Below, piece after piece: positions 1-6,216 of a DNA stretch of 6,913 bases. Below the pieces are notes generated by a model that did no database searches, was not told the origin of the DNA, and saw only the letters and a list, made by a program, of their open reading frames with translations. Source of the DNA: Mycobacterium sp. (lineage in GTDB: Bacteria; Actinomycetota; Actinomycetes; Mycobacteriales; Mycobacteriaceae); assembly GCA_020438915.1 (NCBI GenBank), contig JAGQTR010000262.1, positions 1-6,913 of the forward strand. The letters run 5' to 3'. A program made the position numbers and the translations under genes. Positions within the stretch are counted from its first letter, which is position 1, and each line of letters begins with the position of its first letter.

Positions 1-119
1 CGTTTTGGGTCGCCAGCGACCATGGCACCTGGTGGCCTTACCTGCTCGGCGGACTCGTCTTCAACGTGGCAGTCGCCTGGCCGCTGGTACACCGCTTCAT
101 CGCCAAGAACATCACCTGA
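1..119 (+). CDS. C-terminal end of a membrane protein (5' end outside the window)
   Basis: The third reading frame is open from base 3 to the TGA at 117-119 and gives 38 residues. It has a run rich in Trp, Leu, Val and Ala (WWPYLLGGLVFNVAVAWPLV) followed by a short basic tail ending HRFIAKNIT. This looks like a last transmembrane helix with its positive end in the cytoplasm. The other two plus frames over this stretch give arginine- and serine-rich translations that look like shadows. The gene converges on the minus-strand membrane protein, with only 9 bp between the stop codons and no visible terminator hairpin. I do not recognise the family from this fragment. The coding call rests on the hydrophobic pattern and the clean stop. 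Confidence 0.55.
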   Translation, partial: FWVASDHGTWWPYLLGGLVFNVAVAWPLVHRFIAKNIT

Positions 120-128
120 GCGCGCCGG

Positions 129-977
129 TTACTCAGACCGCCGCCGCAACCCGCCGATCGCGGCGGCGACGACCCCGAGCACGACCAGTCCGGCGCCGAC
201 GATCAGCGTGTTGTTGAGCCACAAATGCAAACTGGCCTCGGCATTGGCCACCATGACCTCGGCGACGGTGCGAATGTCGCCGGTCGTGCGATCCAGTGCG
301 CCCTCGATGTAGGGCCGTCCAATCTCGATGCCGGACCACCCGGCTGCACCCACCAGCAGAGCCGAAACACCAAGAGCGGTAAGTCCTTTGCCACGCGATC
401 GGGCCGCGGCCAACGTCAGCAACGCGAGTACCGCGGTCGCTACGGCCGTCGCGCCGCTGACCCACGGCCCCCAGGTCGCCAGCTTGCGCAGCTTGCCGGG
501 CTGCAGTTCAGGCGTGTCCACGGTGATGGGCACCGTCAACGTCGGTGGCACCTGGAGATCGAGGTGGCCCAGAGTGGCGGCGAAGGACGGGTCCGAGAGC
601 ATCGGCGCAACATCGATCAGCCACTGGTCGGTGGAGTTCCCACTGGGAACGGCGCCGGTGAACATCCACCGGTGCGCGATCCGGTTCGCCTGGGCGAACT
701 GTCCGGGGAAGCCGCTGTTTCGGGTGTAGGAGTTCGCGACGGCGCGGACCAGCTCCGGGTTCAGGGGGTAGCCCCTGCCGGTGCCCAGCTTTATCACCTG
801 GGTAGTGAGCTCGTCGGCCATCGCGTCCTGAAGTCGCTGATCCCGGGCCGCCGACGCCGCCAACCTCGCGTAGCCGTCCTCGTCGACGATGCTCAGTTGC
901 GCCCACACCACAGGCACCGCGACTGCCAGCGCAACGGTGGTAACGAGCCACAGCATCAACGCGGCTAGAAACCGCAC
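129..977 (-). CDS. Conserved four-helix membrane protein with a large extracytoplasmic domain
   Basis: Predicted protein of 282 residues with a GTG start at 977. There is a hydrophobic N-terminal helix (about residues 3-26), a soluble region of about 145 residues (27-170), two helices close together (about 172-192 and 199-217), a short loop with RPYIEGALDRTTGD, and a last helix (about 246-276) ending in GGLRRRSE. The basic C-terminus and helix count suggest both ends are cytoplasmic and the 27-170 domain lies outside the membrane. The frame continues open into the dehydrogenase gene, but no ATG, GTG or TTG near the gene boundary suits better than GTG 977, which keeps the first helix whole. 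ATG at 956 would cut into it. The start lies 8 bp after the dehydrogenase stop, so the two are probably cotranscribed. A loose GGCGAAG lies about 11 bases upstream. No catalytic motif is visible. It resembles conserved mycobacterial membrane proteins of unknown function. Confidence 0.82.
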   Translation of the reverse strand: MRFLAALMLWLVTTVALAVAVPVVWAQLSIVDEDGYARLAASAARDQRLQDAMADELTTQVIKLGTGRGYPLNPELVRAVANSYTRNSGFPGQFAQANRIAHRWMFTGAVPSGNSTDQWLIDVAPMLSDPSFAATLGHLDLQVPPTLTVPITVDTPELQPGKLRKLATWGPWVSGATAVATAVLALLTLAAARSRGKGLTALGVSALLVGAAGWSGIEIGRPYIEGALDRTTGDIRTVAEVMVANAEASLHLWLNNTLIVGAGLVVLGVVAAAIGGLRRRSE

Positions 978-985
978 GGCTACGA

Positions 986-2524
986 CTACTTCGCCGAGCG
1001 ACGTGGGCCGATCAGTGCGAACTTCGTCATGATGGAGTTCATTCGCTTGAGCGTCTTGAGGGAGTTGTTGTAGTAGTTGCCCCCGGCACCGACGTTGGTG
1101 CGCGGTGCCACCACCACTTCCTGCTTGCAGAACTTGCGCAGCCCCTCGGCGCCACCGAAGCGCACGCCCATGCCTGAGGTCTTCCATCCGCCCATCGGAG
1201 CCGTCGTGCACATCAGGTTCGAGATCACGTCGTTGACGTTCACCGCACCACAATCCAACTGCATTGCAACAGACTTCGCGTACTCCACATCGCGGGAGAA
1301 AACCGCGGCCGATAGGCCGTACTCGCTGTCGTTGGCCAACCGGATCGCTTCGTCGACGCTGGCGACCTTCATGATCGGCAAGGTGGGTCCGAAAGTCTCC
1401 TCGGTCATGCATGCCATCGAATGGTCGACGTCCACCAGCACCGTGGGAGGGTAGAAGTTGCCTGCACTCGCGGGCCGCTGACCACCGGTCAGCGCCTTCG
1501 CACCCGCATCCAACGCCTCGCGGACGTGGCGCTCGGTGACGGCGACCTGATTCGCGTCGATCATCGCGCCGAAGTCGTAACCCTCACCGGCGCCGGTCTT
1601 GAGCTTGTCCACATCGCGCAGCACCGCCGCGACGAACTGGTCGTACACCGACTCGAGCACATAGACCCGCTCGACCGACACACAGGTTTGGCCCGCATTG
1701 AACATTGCGCCCCACACCGCGGCGTGCGCGGCCAGCTCGATGTCGGCATCTTCCAGCACGATCATCGGGTCTTTGCCACCGAGTTCCAGGCTCACCGGTG
1801 TCAGCCGGCGCGCGGCGCGCTCCATCACTTTGACGCCGGTCGCACTCGATCCGGTGAACTGGACGAAGTCAGAGTTATCGATGACAACCTCGGAGACCTC
1901 CCGTGCGCCCTGCGCCAGCGCCAGCACCTCCGGGGCGCCGGAATCCAGCCAACCGCGCAGCAGCAATTCCGCGGTCAGCGGTGTCCGCTCGGAGGGTTTC
2001 AACAGCACCGCCGAACCCGCGGCGAGCGCGGCGATGGCGTCCATAAGGGCGTTGGCGACCGGATAGTTCCACGGCGCGATGATGCCGGTGATCGGCCGGG
2101 GCCGGTAGTGGACGCTGATCTTCTTGATCGCCAGGAATGGCAGCGACGCCGGGCGGGACTCCGGTGCCAGCGCTTTCTCCATCGTCTTGATGTAGTAGGA
2201 GGTGATCATGATGATCAGCGGCACTTCCTGGGCGGCGTCTACCGCAGACTTGCCGGTCTCGGCTATCAGCAGCTTCTCGATCTCGGCTCGGTGCTCACCA
2301 AGCCACACCGCATAACGGGCCAGCACCTTGGCCCGCCCCTTCGGGCCGCGTGCCTCCCACTCCTTCTGCGCGGTTCGCAGGCTCGCCGCGATGTGGGGTA
2401 CATCGGCGGGGTCGGTCCAACGAACCTCGCCGGCAACAGACCCGGTCGCCGGGTTCTTGATAGTGCCGGTGCCGGTGAACGGGGTGGGCAGATCCACATC
2501 GGGGGTCGCGGTCATGAGTTCCAT
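986..2524 (-). CDS. NAD(P)-dependent aldehyde dehydrogenase, succinate-semialdehyde dehydrogenase-like
   Basis: Member of the aldehyde dehydrogenase superfamily, which oxidises an aldehyde to its acid with NAD+ or NADP+ in the cytoplasm. Numbered from ATG 2515 (509 residues), the family residues are Asn150 in PWNYP, Glu244 in LELGGKDP and the nucleophile Cys278 in GQTCVS. The cofactor-binding stretch VLLKPSERTP and FTGSSATG are also present. The overall sequence and the extra 35-40 residue C-terminal tail recall mycobacterial GabD2-type proteins, so succinic semialdehyde is a possible substrate, but I cannot fix it from sequence. Two in-frame starts are close: ATG 2524 (512 residues) and ATG 2515. 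The second has a TAACAT -10-like hexamer 7 bases upstream, compatible with leaderless expression; the first has no evident ribosome binding site. The gene follows the DinB gene by 44 bp, which hold a perfect palindrome, and precedes the membrane protein gene by 8 bp. Confidence 0.93.
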   Translation of the reverse strand: MELMTATPDVDLPTPFTGTGTIKNPATGSVAGEVRWTDPADVPHIAASLRTAQKEWEARGPKGRAKVLARYAVWLGEHRAEIEKLLIAETGKSAVDAAQEVPLIIMITSYYIKTMEKALAPESRPASLPFLAIKKISVHYRPRPITGIIAPWNYPVANALMDAIAALAAGSAVLLKPSERTPLTAELLLRGWLDSGAPEVLALAQGAREVSEVVIDNSDFVQFTGSSATGVKVMERAARRLTPVSLELGGKDPMIVLEDADIELAAHAAVWGAMFNAGQTCVSVERVYVLESVYDQFVAAVLRDVDKLKTGAGEGYDFGAMIDANQVAVTERHVREALDAGAKALTGGQRPASAGNFYPPTVLVDVDHSMACMTEETFGPTLPIMKVASVDEAIRLANDSEYGLSAAVFSRDVEYAKSVAMQLDCGAVNVNDVISNLMCTTAPMGGWKTSGMGVRFGGAEGLRKFCKQEVVVAPRTNVGAGGNYYNNSLKTLKRMNSIMTKFALIGPRRSAK

Positions 2525-2528
2525 GTTA
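2523..2528 (-). promoter_or_regulatory. Possible -10 element (TAACAT) for the aldehyde dehydrogenase gene
   Basis: On the minus strand TAACAT fits the actinobacterial TANNNT -10 pattern and ends 7 bases before ATG 2515, as in leaderless mycobacterial promoters. It also overlaps the alternative start ATG 2524, so both cannot be used from this transcript. No clear -35 box is at the matching distance. The assignment rests on spacing only. Confidence 0.3.
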
Positions 2529-2558
2529 GTCACTGCGGCGGCCCAGCCGGCAGCAGGG

Positions 2559-2572
2559 TTGACACGTGTCAA
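2559..2572. promoter_or_regulatory. Perfect 14-bp palindrome TTGACACGTGTCAA, candidate operator
   Basis: The sequence TTGACACGTGTCAA is identical on both strands, with a CACGTG core. It includes the TGA stop codon of the DinB gene and lies 35 bp upstream of ATG 2524, or 44 bp upstream of ATG 2515. The symmetry does not extend into the flanks (ggg and gtt). Perfect palindromes of this size upstream of a metabolic gene are typical sites for dimeric repressors such as TetR or GntR family proteins. No regulator gene is in the window, so the partner is unknown. Each arm also contains TTGACA, a -35-like hexamer, but no -10 is found at 16-18 bp from it toward the dehydrogenase. Confidence 0.5.
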
Positions 2573-3099
2573 GTTTGGCCGGCTATGCCCCTGATGTAGG
2601 CCGCCTGGCCCAGGTGTTGCGCGGCGTCGTCGATGATGCTGACCAGCCGGGCGCTCGCGGTCACCGGCGGGGTCCACCGCTCGTCCACGACCCTGGCGAG
2701 TTCACCGGGCGTCACCGAGGCCACGTACTCCAGCGAGACCCGGTGCACTGCGTGGTAGTAGCCGGTAAGCAATTGTGCCGATGCCCGCACCTTGGCCACC
2801 TCGGCGGGGGTGTGACCGTAGCCGTGCGCGTCACGCGGTAGGTCAAGGGCGAACCGATCCACCCAGCCGTCGCGGAACCACACCTGCTCGATGCCGGCGA
2901 TATCGCACAATTGCGCATCCTGAATGCGGGCGCTGTGCCAGATGAGCCACGCGATCGTGTTGGCCTCCGGCGTCGGGCGATAGTACGCAACCGCTGCGGT
3001 CAGGCCGTCGGTCAGCTCGTCGACGTGCTCTATCAGCCGGGTGAACGAGTCTCGAAGCAACTCACGGGCTGCCGATGCCGCGGCGTCGGAGTCAGCCAT
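2569..3099 (-). CDS. DinB/DUF664 family protein (possible thiol-dependent enzyme fold)
   Basis: Predicted 176-residue soluble protein. It has the DinB-like four-helix pattern of actinobacterial DUF664 proteins: a first helix with FTRLIEHVDELTDGL (about 19-33), then IAWLIWHSARIQDAQ with His55, a GYGHTPAEVAKVR segment (about 93-105), RVVDERWTPPVTAS (about 136-149), and a final helix with DDAAQHLGQAAYIRG, where His162 is the likely second metal-side histidine. Relatives of this fold include mycothiol-dependent maleylpyruvate isomerase and bacillithiol S-transferases, so a metal-dependent thiol-transfer role is possible but not shown. The start ATG 3099 lies inside the end of the VOC gene (8-bp overlap, stop at 3094-3092), which suggests translational coupling. 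The frame stays open upstream, but that extension is antisense shadow of no family. The stop codon is part of the downstream palindrome. Confidence 0.85.
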   Translation of the reverse strand: MADSDAAASAARELLRDSFTRLIEHVDELTDGLTAAVAYYRPTPEANTIAWLIWHSARIQDAQLCDIAGIEQVWFRDGWVDRFALDLPRDAHGYGHTPAEVAKVRASAQLLTGYYHAVHRVSLEYVASVTPGELARVVDERWTPPVTASARLVSIIDDAAQHLGQAAYIRGIAGQT

Positions 3100-3412
3100 G
3101 GGCCGCACCGTGGAAGACCGCTTCGACATTGTTGCCGTCGGGATCGCGGACGAACGCACCGTAGTAGCCCGGGTGGTACTCGGGCCACAGCCGCGGTGCG
3201 TGCAGCGACTCGGCGCCCACCTCCAGGGCCGCGTCGTAGAAGGCCTGCACGGCGGCGACGTCAGCAGCCTGGAATGCGACATGGATTTCCCGGCTCGGGC
3301 TCGCGACCTGGTAATCCAGCTGCCGCGTGTACCCGAGCGCGCCCAGCACCGTGTCGTAAAAAGCCTTCGAGCTCTCCCAATCGGCACAGTTGATTCCGAA
3401 GTGGTCGATCAC
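3092..3412 (-). CDS. Short VOC/glyoxalase-like protein
   Basis: Predicted 106-residue protein of the vicinal oxygen chelate superfamily (glyoxalase I, bleomycin resistance and dioxygenase relatives). It opens VIDHFGINCADWESSKAFYD, has the second half REIHVAF, WPEYHPGYYGAFVRDPDGNN and ends EAVFHGAAHG. Likely metal ligands His4, His44 and Glu97 are all present. The GTG at 3412 is chosen because homologues start Met-Ile-Asp-His and because a TACGGT hexamer lies exactly at -12 to -7, suggesting a leaderless transcript. Upstream ATGs at 3427 and 3445 would add MYGRR- or MYGGPRMYGRR-type tails with no family support. Homologues as I recall them run about 120-130 residues. The shortage lies between LGYTRQLDYQVA and SREIHVAF, where about 20 residues are missing without a frameshift. 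It heads the minus-strand gene cluster and overlaps the DinB gene. Confidence 0.82.
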   Translation of the reverse strand: MIDHFGINCADWESSKAFYDTVLGALGYTRQLDYQVASPSREIHVAFQAADVAAVQAFYDAALEVGAESLHAPRLWPEYHPGYYGAFVRDPDGNNVEAVFHGAAHG

Positions 3413-3418
3413 TCGCCT

Positions 3419-3424
3419 ACCGTA
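3419..3424 (-). promoter_or_regulatory. Candidate -10 element (TACGGT) of the VOC gene cluster
   Basis: On the minus strand TACGGT fits TANNNT and occupies exactly -12 to -7 if transcription starts at the G of the GTG start codon at 3412. That arrangement is the hallmark of leaderless genes in mycobacteria. No TTGACA-like -35 is seen upstream. It overlaps the first copy of the 11-bp direct repeat. Confidence 0.45.
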
Positions 3425-3448
3425 CATTCGGGGCCCGCCGTACATTCG
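3420..3448. repeat. Two copies of an 11-bp direct repeat in a divergent promoter
   Basis: CCGTACATTCG occurs at 3420-3430 and again at 3438-3448, an 18-bp period, separated by GGGCCCG. A shorter match, ACATTCG, recurs at 3456-3462 just inside the amidohydrolase gene. The repeat fills most of the 40-bp space between two divergent start codons, so it may be a tandem binding site for a regulator of both directions, or simply a duplicated promoter piece. Confidence 0.6.
3441..3446 (+). promoter_or_regulatory. Candidate -10 element (TACATT) of the amidohydrolase gene
   Basis: TACATT fits TANNNT and occupies exactly -12 to -7 relative to the A of ATG 3453, consistent with a leaderless transcript. 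It lies in the second copy of the 11-bp repeat. There is no purine-rich ribosome binding site between it and the ATG (the sequence is cgagtt), which favours leaderless initiation. Confidence 0.5.
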
Positions 3449-3452
3449 AGTT

Positions 3453-5177
3453 ATGACATTCGACCTCGTCATTCGCGGCGGCACCATCGTCGACGGCCTC
3501 GGAAACGCTCCCTTCGTCGGCGACGTGGCCGTGCGCGACGGCGTCATCTGCGAAGTCGGAGTCGTCGGATCCGCTGGCGCCCGCGAGATCGACGCCACCG
3601 GCCTGCTCGTCACCCCTGGCTTCGTCGACCTGCACACCCACTACGACGGTCAGGCCATCTGGTCGGAACGCATGACCCCGTCCTCGGCGCACGGAGTGAC
3701 GACCGCGGTGATGGGTAACTGCGGCGTCGGTTTCGCGCCCTGCCGAGCCGCAGACCACGAGACGCTCGTCGATGTGATGGCTGGCGTGGAAGACATTCCC
3801 GGCGTCGTCATGGTCGATGGCCTCCCGTGGACGTGGGAGACGTTCCCCGAGTTCCTCGACGCACTCGACGGCAGGCCACGAGACATCGACGTCGCCGCGT
3901 TCCTGCCCCACTCGCCGCTGCGCGTCTACGTGATGGGCCAACGAGGTGTTGAGCGGGAGGCTGCCACCGCAGAGGATCTGGCGCTGATGCGCAAGCTCGC
4001 CGCCGAGGCCATACAGGTCGGTGCGCTGGGCTTCGCTTCGTCTCAATTGACCTTGCACAAGAGCGAAAGTGGCCATCCGATACCGAGCTACGGCGCCGCC
4101 CATGCCGAGTTCGAGGCGATCGCCCAAGGCATCAAGGACAGCGGCGGCGGTTTGCTGCAATTCGTGCCCGACCTGGTGGCCGGCGACTACGAGCCGGCCC
4201 TGAAGACGGTGTTCGACGTCGCCGAGGATGTCGGACTGCCGGTGACGTTCACCTTGGCGATCGGCAACGCCGGCGACCCGTTCTTCGCCGACGCGCTCAC
4301 CATGGTCGAGAAGGCGAACTCGGCGGGAGGGGACATCAGTGCGCAGATCTTCCCGCGCCCCATCGGCCTGGTGATCGGGCTGGAGCTGTCGGGCAACCCG
4401 TTCATTCTCTACCCGAGCTACCGGGAAATCGCCCACCTCCCACTGGCCGAGCGAGTGGCCGAGATGCGCAAACCCGAAGTGCGAGAACGGATTCTGGCAG
4501 ACAATCCGGCCGCCGACGGCCATCCGCTGATGTTCGCCACCCAGGCCTGGGACTGGATGTTCCCGCTCGGCGATCCGCCGAACTACGAGCCGGACCCGTC
4601 GCAGAGCATCGCCGCACGCGCCGAAGCCCGAGGGGTGAGCCCACTCGAGGAGGCATACGACCGCGTGCTCGACGACGACGGGCGTGCCATGCTGCTGATC
4701 ACGCTGGCCAACTTCCGGAACGCCTCGCTAGACACCGTGGCGGAGTTGATCCGGCGTGACGACGTGGTGCTCGGATTGGGTGACGGTGGTGCGCACTACG
4801 GAATGATCTGCGACGCAAGCTTTCCCACCTACATGCTGGCGTACTGGGCTCGCGATCGCGCGTCGGGCAGGCTGACGGTCGCCGAGGCGGTGCGCGAGTT
4901 GACCTCCGTCCCGGCCCGGGTCGCGGGCCTTTCCGACCGTGGGCGCATCGCAGTCGGCTACAAAGCCGACCTCAACGTCATCGACCATGCCGCGCTGACG
5001 CTGCACAAACCCGTCATCGCCCACGATCTGCCCGCGGGGGGCCGCCGGCTCGACCAAACCGCCGACGGCTATGTCGCCACCATTGTCTCCGGCGAGGTGA
5101 TCGCCGAGAACGGGGTGCCCACCGACTCGCGCCCCGGCAAGCTGATCCGCGGCCGCCAGCCCACCCCGGTGGCATGA
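3453..5177 (+). CDS. Amidohydrolase of the N-acyl-D-amino-acid deacylase superfamily, substrate unknown
   Basis: Predicted 574-residue cytoplasmic metal-dependent hydrolase (amidohydrolase family 3). The N-terminal beta domain MTFDLVIRGGTIVDG leads to the metal motif His61-Thr-His63-Tyr-Asp in FVDLHTHYDGQ, then GNCGVGFAPC with Cys90, which matches the metal cysteine of D-aminoacylases. The catalytic-Asp motif is Asp444-Gly-Gly-Ala-His448. The C-terminal beta domain ends in the usual GRIAVGYKADLNVID. The positions where D-aminoacylases carry two further metal histidines read QFVPD (236-240) and VTFTLAI (264-270) instead, so a D-aminoacylase annotation would be unsafe. I recall a large actinobacterial clade with this change, usually labelled simply amidohydrolase. 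ATG 3453 is preferred over an in-frame ATG at 3390, because homology begins at MTFDLVIRGG and the earlier start lies inside the divergent VOC gene. The gene is divergent from the VOC cluster and probably monocistronic. Confidence 0.92.
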   Translation: MTFDLVIRGGTIVDGLGNAPFVGDVAVRDGVICEVGVVGSAGAREIDATGLLVTPGFVDLHTHYDGQAIWSERMTPSSAHGVTTAVMGNCGVGFAPCRAADHETLVDVMAGVEDIPGVVMVDGLPWTWETFPEFLDALDGRPRDIDVAAFLPHSPLRVYVMGQRGVEREAATAEDLALMRKLAAEAIQVGALGFASSQLTLHKSESGHPIPSYGAAHAEFEAIAQGIKDSGGGLLQFVPDLVAGDYEPALKTVFDVAEDVGLPVTFTLAIGNAGDPFFADALTMVEKANSAGGDISAQIFPRPIGLVIGLELSGNPFILYPSYREIAHLPLAERVAEMRKPEVRERILADNPAADGHPLMFATQAWDWMFPLGDPPNYEPDPSQSIAARAEARGVSPLEEAYDRVLDDDGRAMLLITLANFRNASLDTVAELIRRDDVVLGLGDGGAHYGMICDASFPTYMLAYWARDRASGRLTVAEAVRELTSVPARVAGLSDRGRIAVGYKADLNVIDHAALTLHKPVIAHDLPAGGRRLDQTADGYVATIVSGEVIAENGVPTDSRPGKLIRGRQPTPVA

Positions 5178-5250
5178 CGCACGCCGTCGACCGTGGGCCT
5201 CGCGGCCTTCTGTTCAGCAAAATCGAGCCATAGCCCACACGCTCGAGCAA

Positions 5251-6093
5251 CTACACGGGGCAGCCCGCGGCGCGGAGCTTCTCGCGCACGCGCTCGACGA
5301 TCGCCTCCGAGCGCCGCGCCAACATTTCTGCGCTGACCCTGACCACTGCCCAACCGGCCTCCTCCAGCTTCGCGATTCGCTCGATGTCCCAGGACCTTTG
5401 CTTGGCGTCGTTCCAGTGCTGAATACCGTCGTACTCGACGGCGACCTTCCAGCGCCACCAACCCATGTCCACGCGGATACGCAGACCCCGGAACTCGATC
5501 TGGGTCTGCGGTTTCGGCAGGCCTGCGCCGGTGAGCACCAGCCGCAACCGAGACTCCTGAGGAGACTCGGCACCGCCGTCGACCATGTCGAGGACCTCAC
5601 GAAGTCGCCTGACTCCCCGCATACCGGGGCGCGCGTCGGCCAATGCCAGGACCTCGTCCGTTCCGAGGCGGGTCGCATTCATCAACGCATCCAGAATCGG
5701 TACCGCGTCGGAACACGTCAGCGTCCGCCCGATATCGAATGCCGTTCGGGCGGGAGTGGTCACCCGCATACGTGAAACGACGCAGACGTCGCCGGGGTGG
5801 AGCCTCCATGAATGCGCGACGATGCCGGGCGGAGCGTGCCGGTCCCGACGGACGATCTCGGCGGGAGCCTGCGCGCTCAGCCACCGCGTGCCCAAGACCG
5901 CCGCGGCCGACACACCTGCCAGCGGGCTACCCGTGGCCAGCCACGCCGCGCGGCCGCGGCTGCGTGCGGTGAGCACCTCATCGTTACCGATGTACACGTC
6001 GCGATAGACAGCGCGGTACCTTCGGCGAAGGTCGTTGCGGGTGAGCTTGCCACGACGCACCGCGTCGCTGCCTCTGAAGGGAACAGCATCCAT
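5251..6093 (-). CDS. DUF559 protein: AbiEi-like N-terminus plus Vsr-like nuclease fold
   Basis: Predicted 280-residue protein. The N-terminal part (PFRGSDAVRRGKLTRNDLRRRY, then AVYRDVYIG, then about 50-115) resembles the DNA-binding and linker region seen in actinobacterial AbiEi-like or DUF559 proteins. The C-terminal 100 residues carry the very-short-patch-repair-like nuclease core: RVDMGWWRWKVAVEYDGIQHW with Asp209 and Glu220-Tyr-Asp-Gly, then WDIERIAKLEEAGWAVVRVS and a closing basic helix. These match the DUF559 (PD-D/ExK) pattern, so it may cut or bind DNA, but its biological job is not established. Many mycobacteria carry several copies, usually as single genes, as here: I see no partner toxin, methylase or helicase. 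Start ATG 6093 has no clear ribosome binding site. It converges on the amidohydrolase gene (73-bp gap). Confidence 0.85.
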   Translation of the reverse strand: MDAVPFRGSDAVRRGKLTRNDLRRRYRAVYRDVYIGNDEVLTARSRGRAAWLATGSPLAGVSAAAVLGTRWLSAQAPAEIVRRDRHAPPGIVAHSWRLHPGDVCVVSRMRVTTPARTAFDIGRTLTCSDAVPILDALMNATRLGTDEVLALADARPGMRGVRRLREVLDMVDGGAESPQESRLRLVLTGAGLPKPQTQIEFRGLRIRVDMGWWRWKVAVEYDGIQHWNDAKQRSWDIERIAKLEEAGWAVVRVSAEMLARRSEAIVERVREKLRAAGCPV

Positions 6094-6216
6094 GTACGCA
6101 TGCTTTGTGGCGCGGCGGACGTTTTCGGTGGCGCACCGAGTGTCTACCGTGTGGCCTGTGGATCGATTTCAGGCTGTGGACATCCCTGGCGCCCACGCTC
6201 GGCGAAGATGGATGGC
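6094..6216. other. Divergent intergenic region, 123 bp
   Basis: This gap separates the minus-strand DUF559 gene from the plus-strand PNPOx-like gene and must hold promoters for both. On the plus strand TACCGT at 6145-6150 fits TANNNT and would start a transcript near 6157 with a leader of about 60 bases. A 7-bp direct repeat, CTGTGGA, occurs at 6156-6162 and 6174-6180. No convincing -10 was found for the minus-strand gene, and no strong palindrome beyond GCATGC at 6098-6103. Confidence 0.35.

Noticed and set aside
225..968. Plus-strand open frame of 247 codons opposite the four-helix membrane protein
   Set aside because: The minus strand gives four clean hydrophobic helices, while this frame gives a Gly/Arg/Gln-rich sequence without domains.
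978..1412. N-terminal extension of the membrane protein into the dehydrogenase gene
   Set aside because: The extension is out-of-frame shadow of the dehydrogenase. A membrane helix begins right after GTG 977.
1421..2599. Plus-strand open frame of 392 codons opposite the aldehyde dehydrogenase gene
   Set aside because: Its translation is rich in Arg, Gly and His with no family pattern. It is the antisense shadow of a gene with clear catalytic motifs, as expected in high-G+C DNA.
3417..4523. Minus-strand open frame of 368 codons opposite the amidohydrolase gene
   Set aside because: It has no recognisable motif or plausible start signals, and it lies fully antisense to a well-supported enzyme gene.
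5193..5238. Inverted repeat GTGGGC/GCCCAC between the convergent amidohydrolase and DUF559 genes as a terminator
   Set aside because: The stem is only 6 bp, with a 34-base loop and no U-tract in either direction. This is too weak to call, though some terminator is expected here.
6156..6180. CTGTGGA direct repeat as an operator of the PNPOx-like gene
   Set aside because: Seven bases in two copies is close to chance in such DNA, and it shows no symmetry or clear promoter relation.
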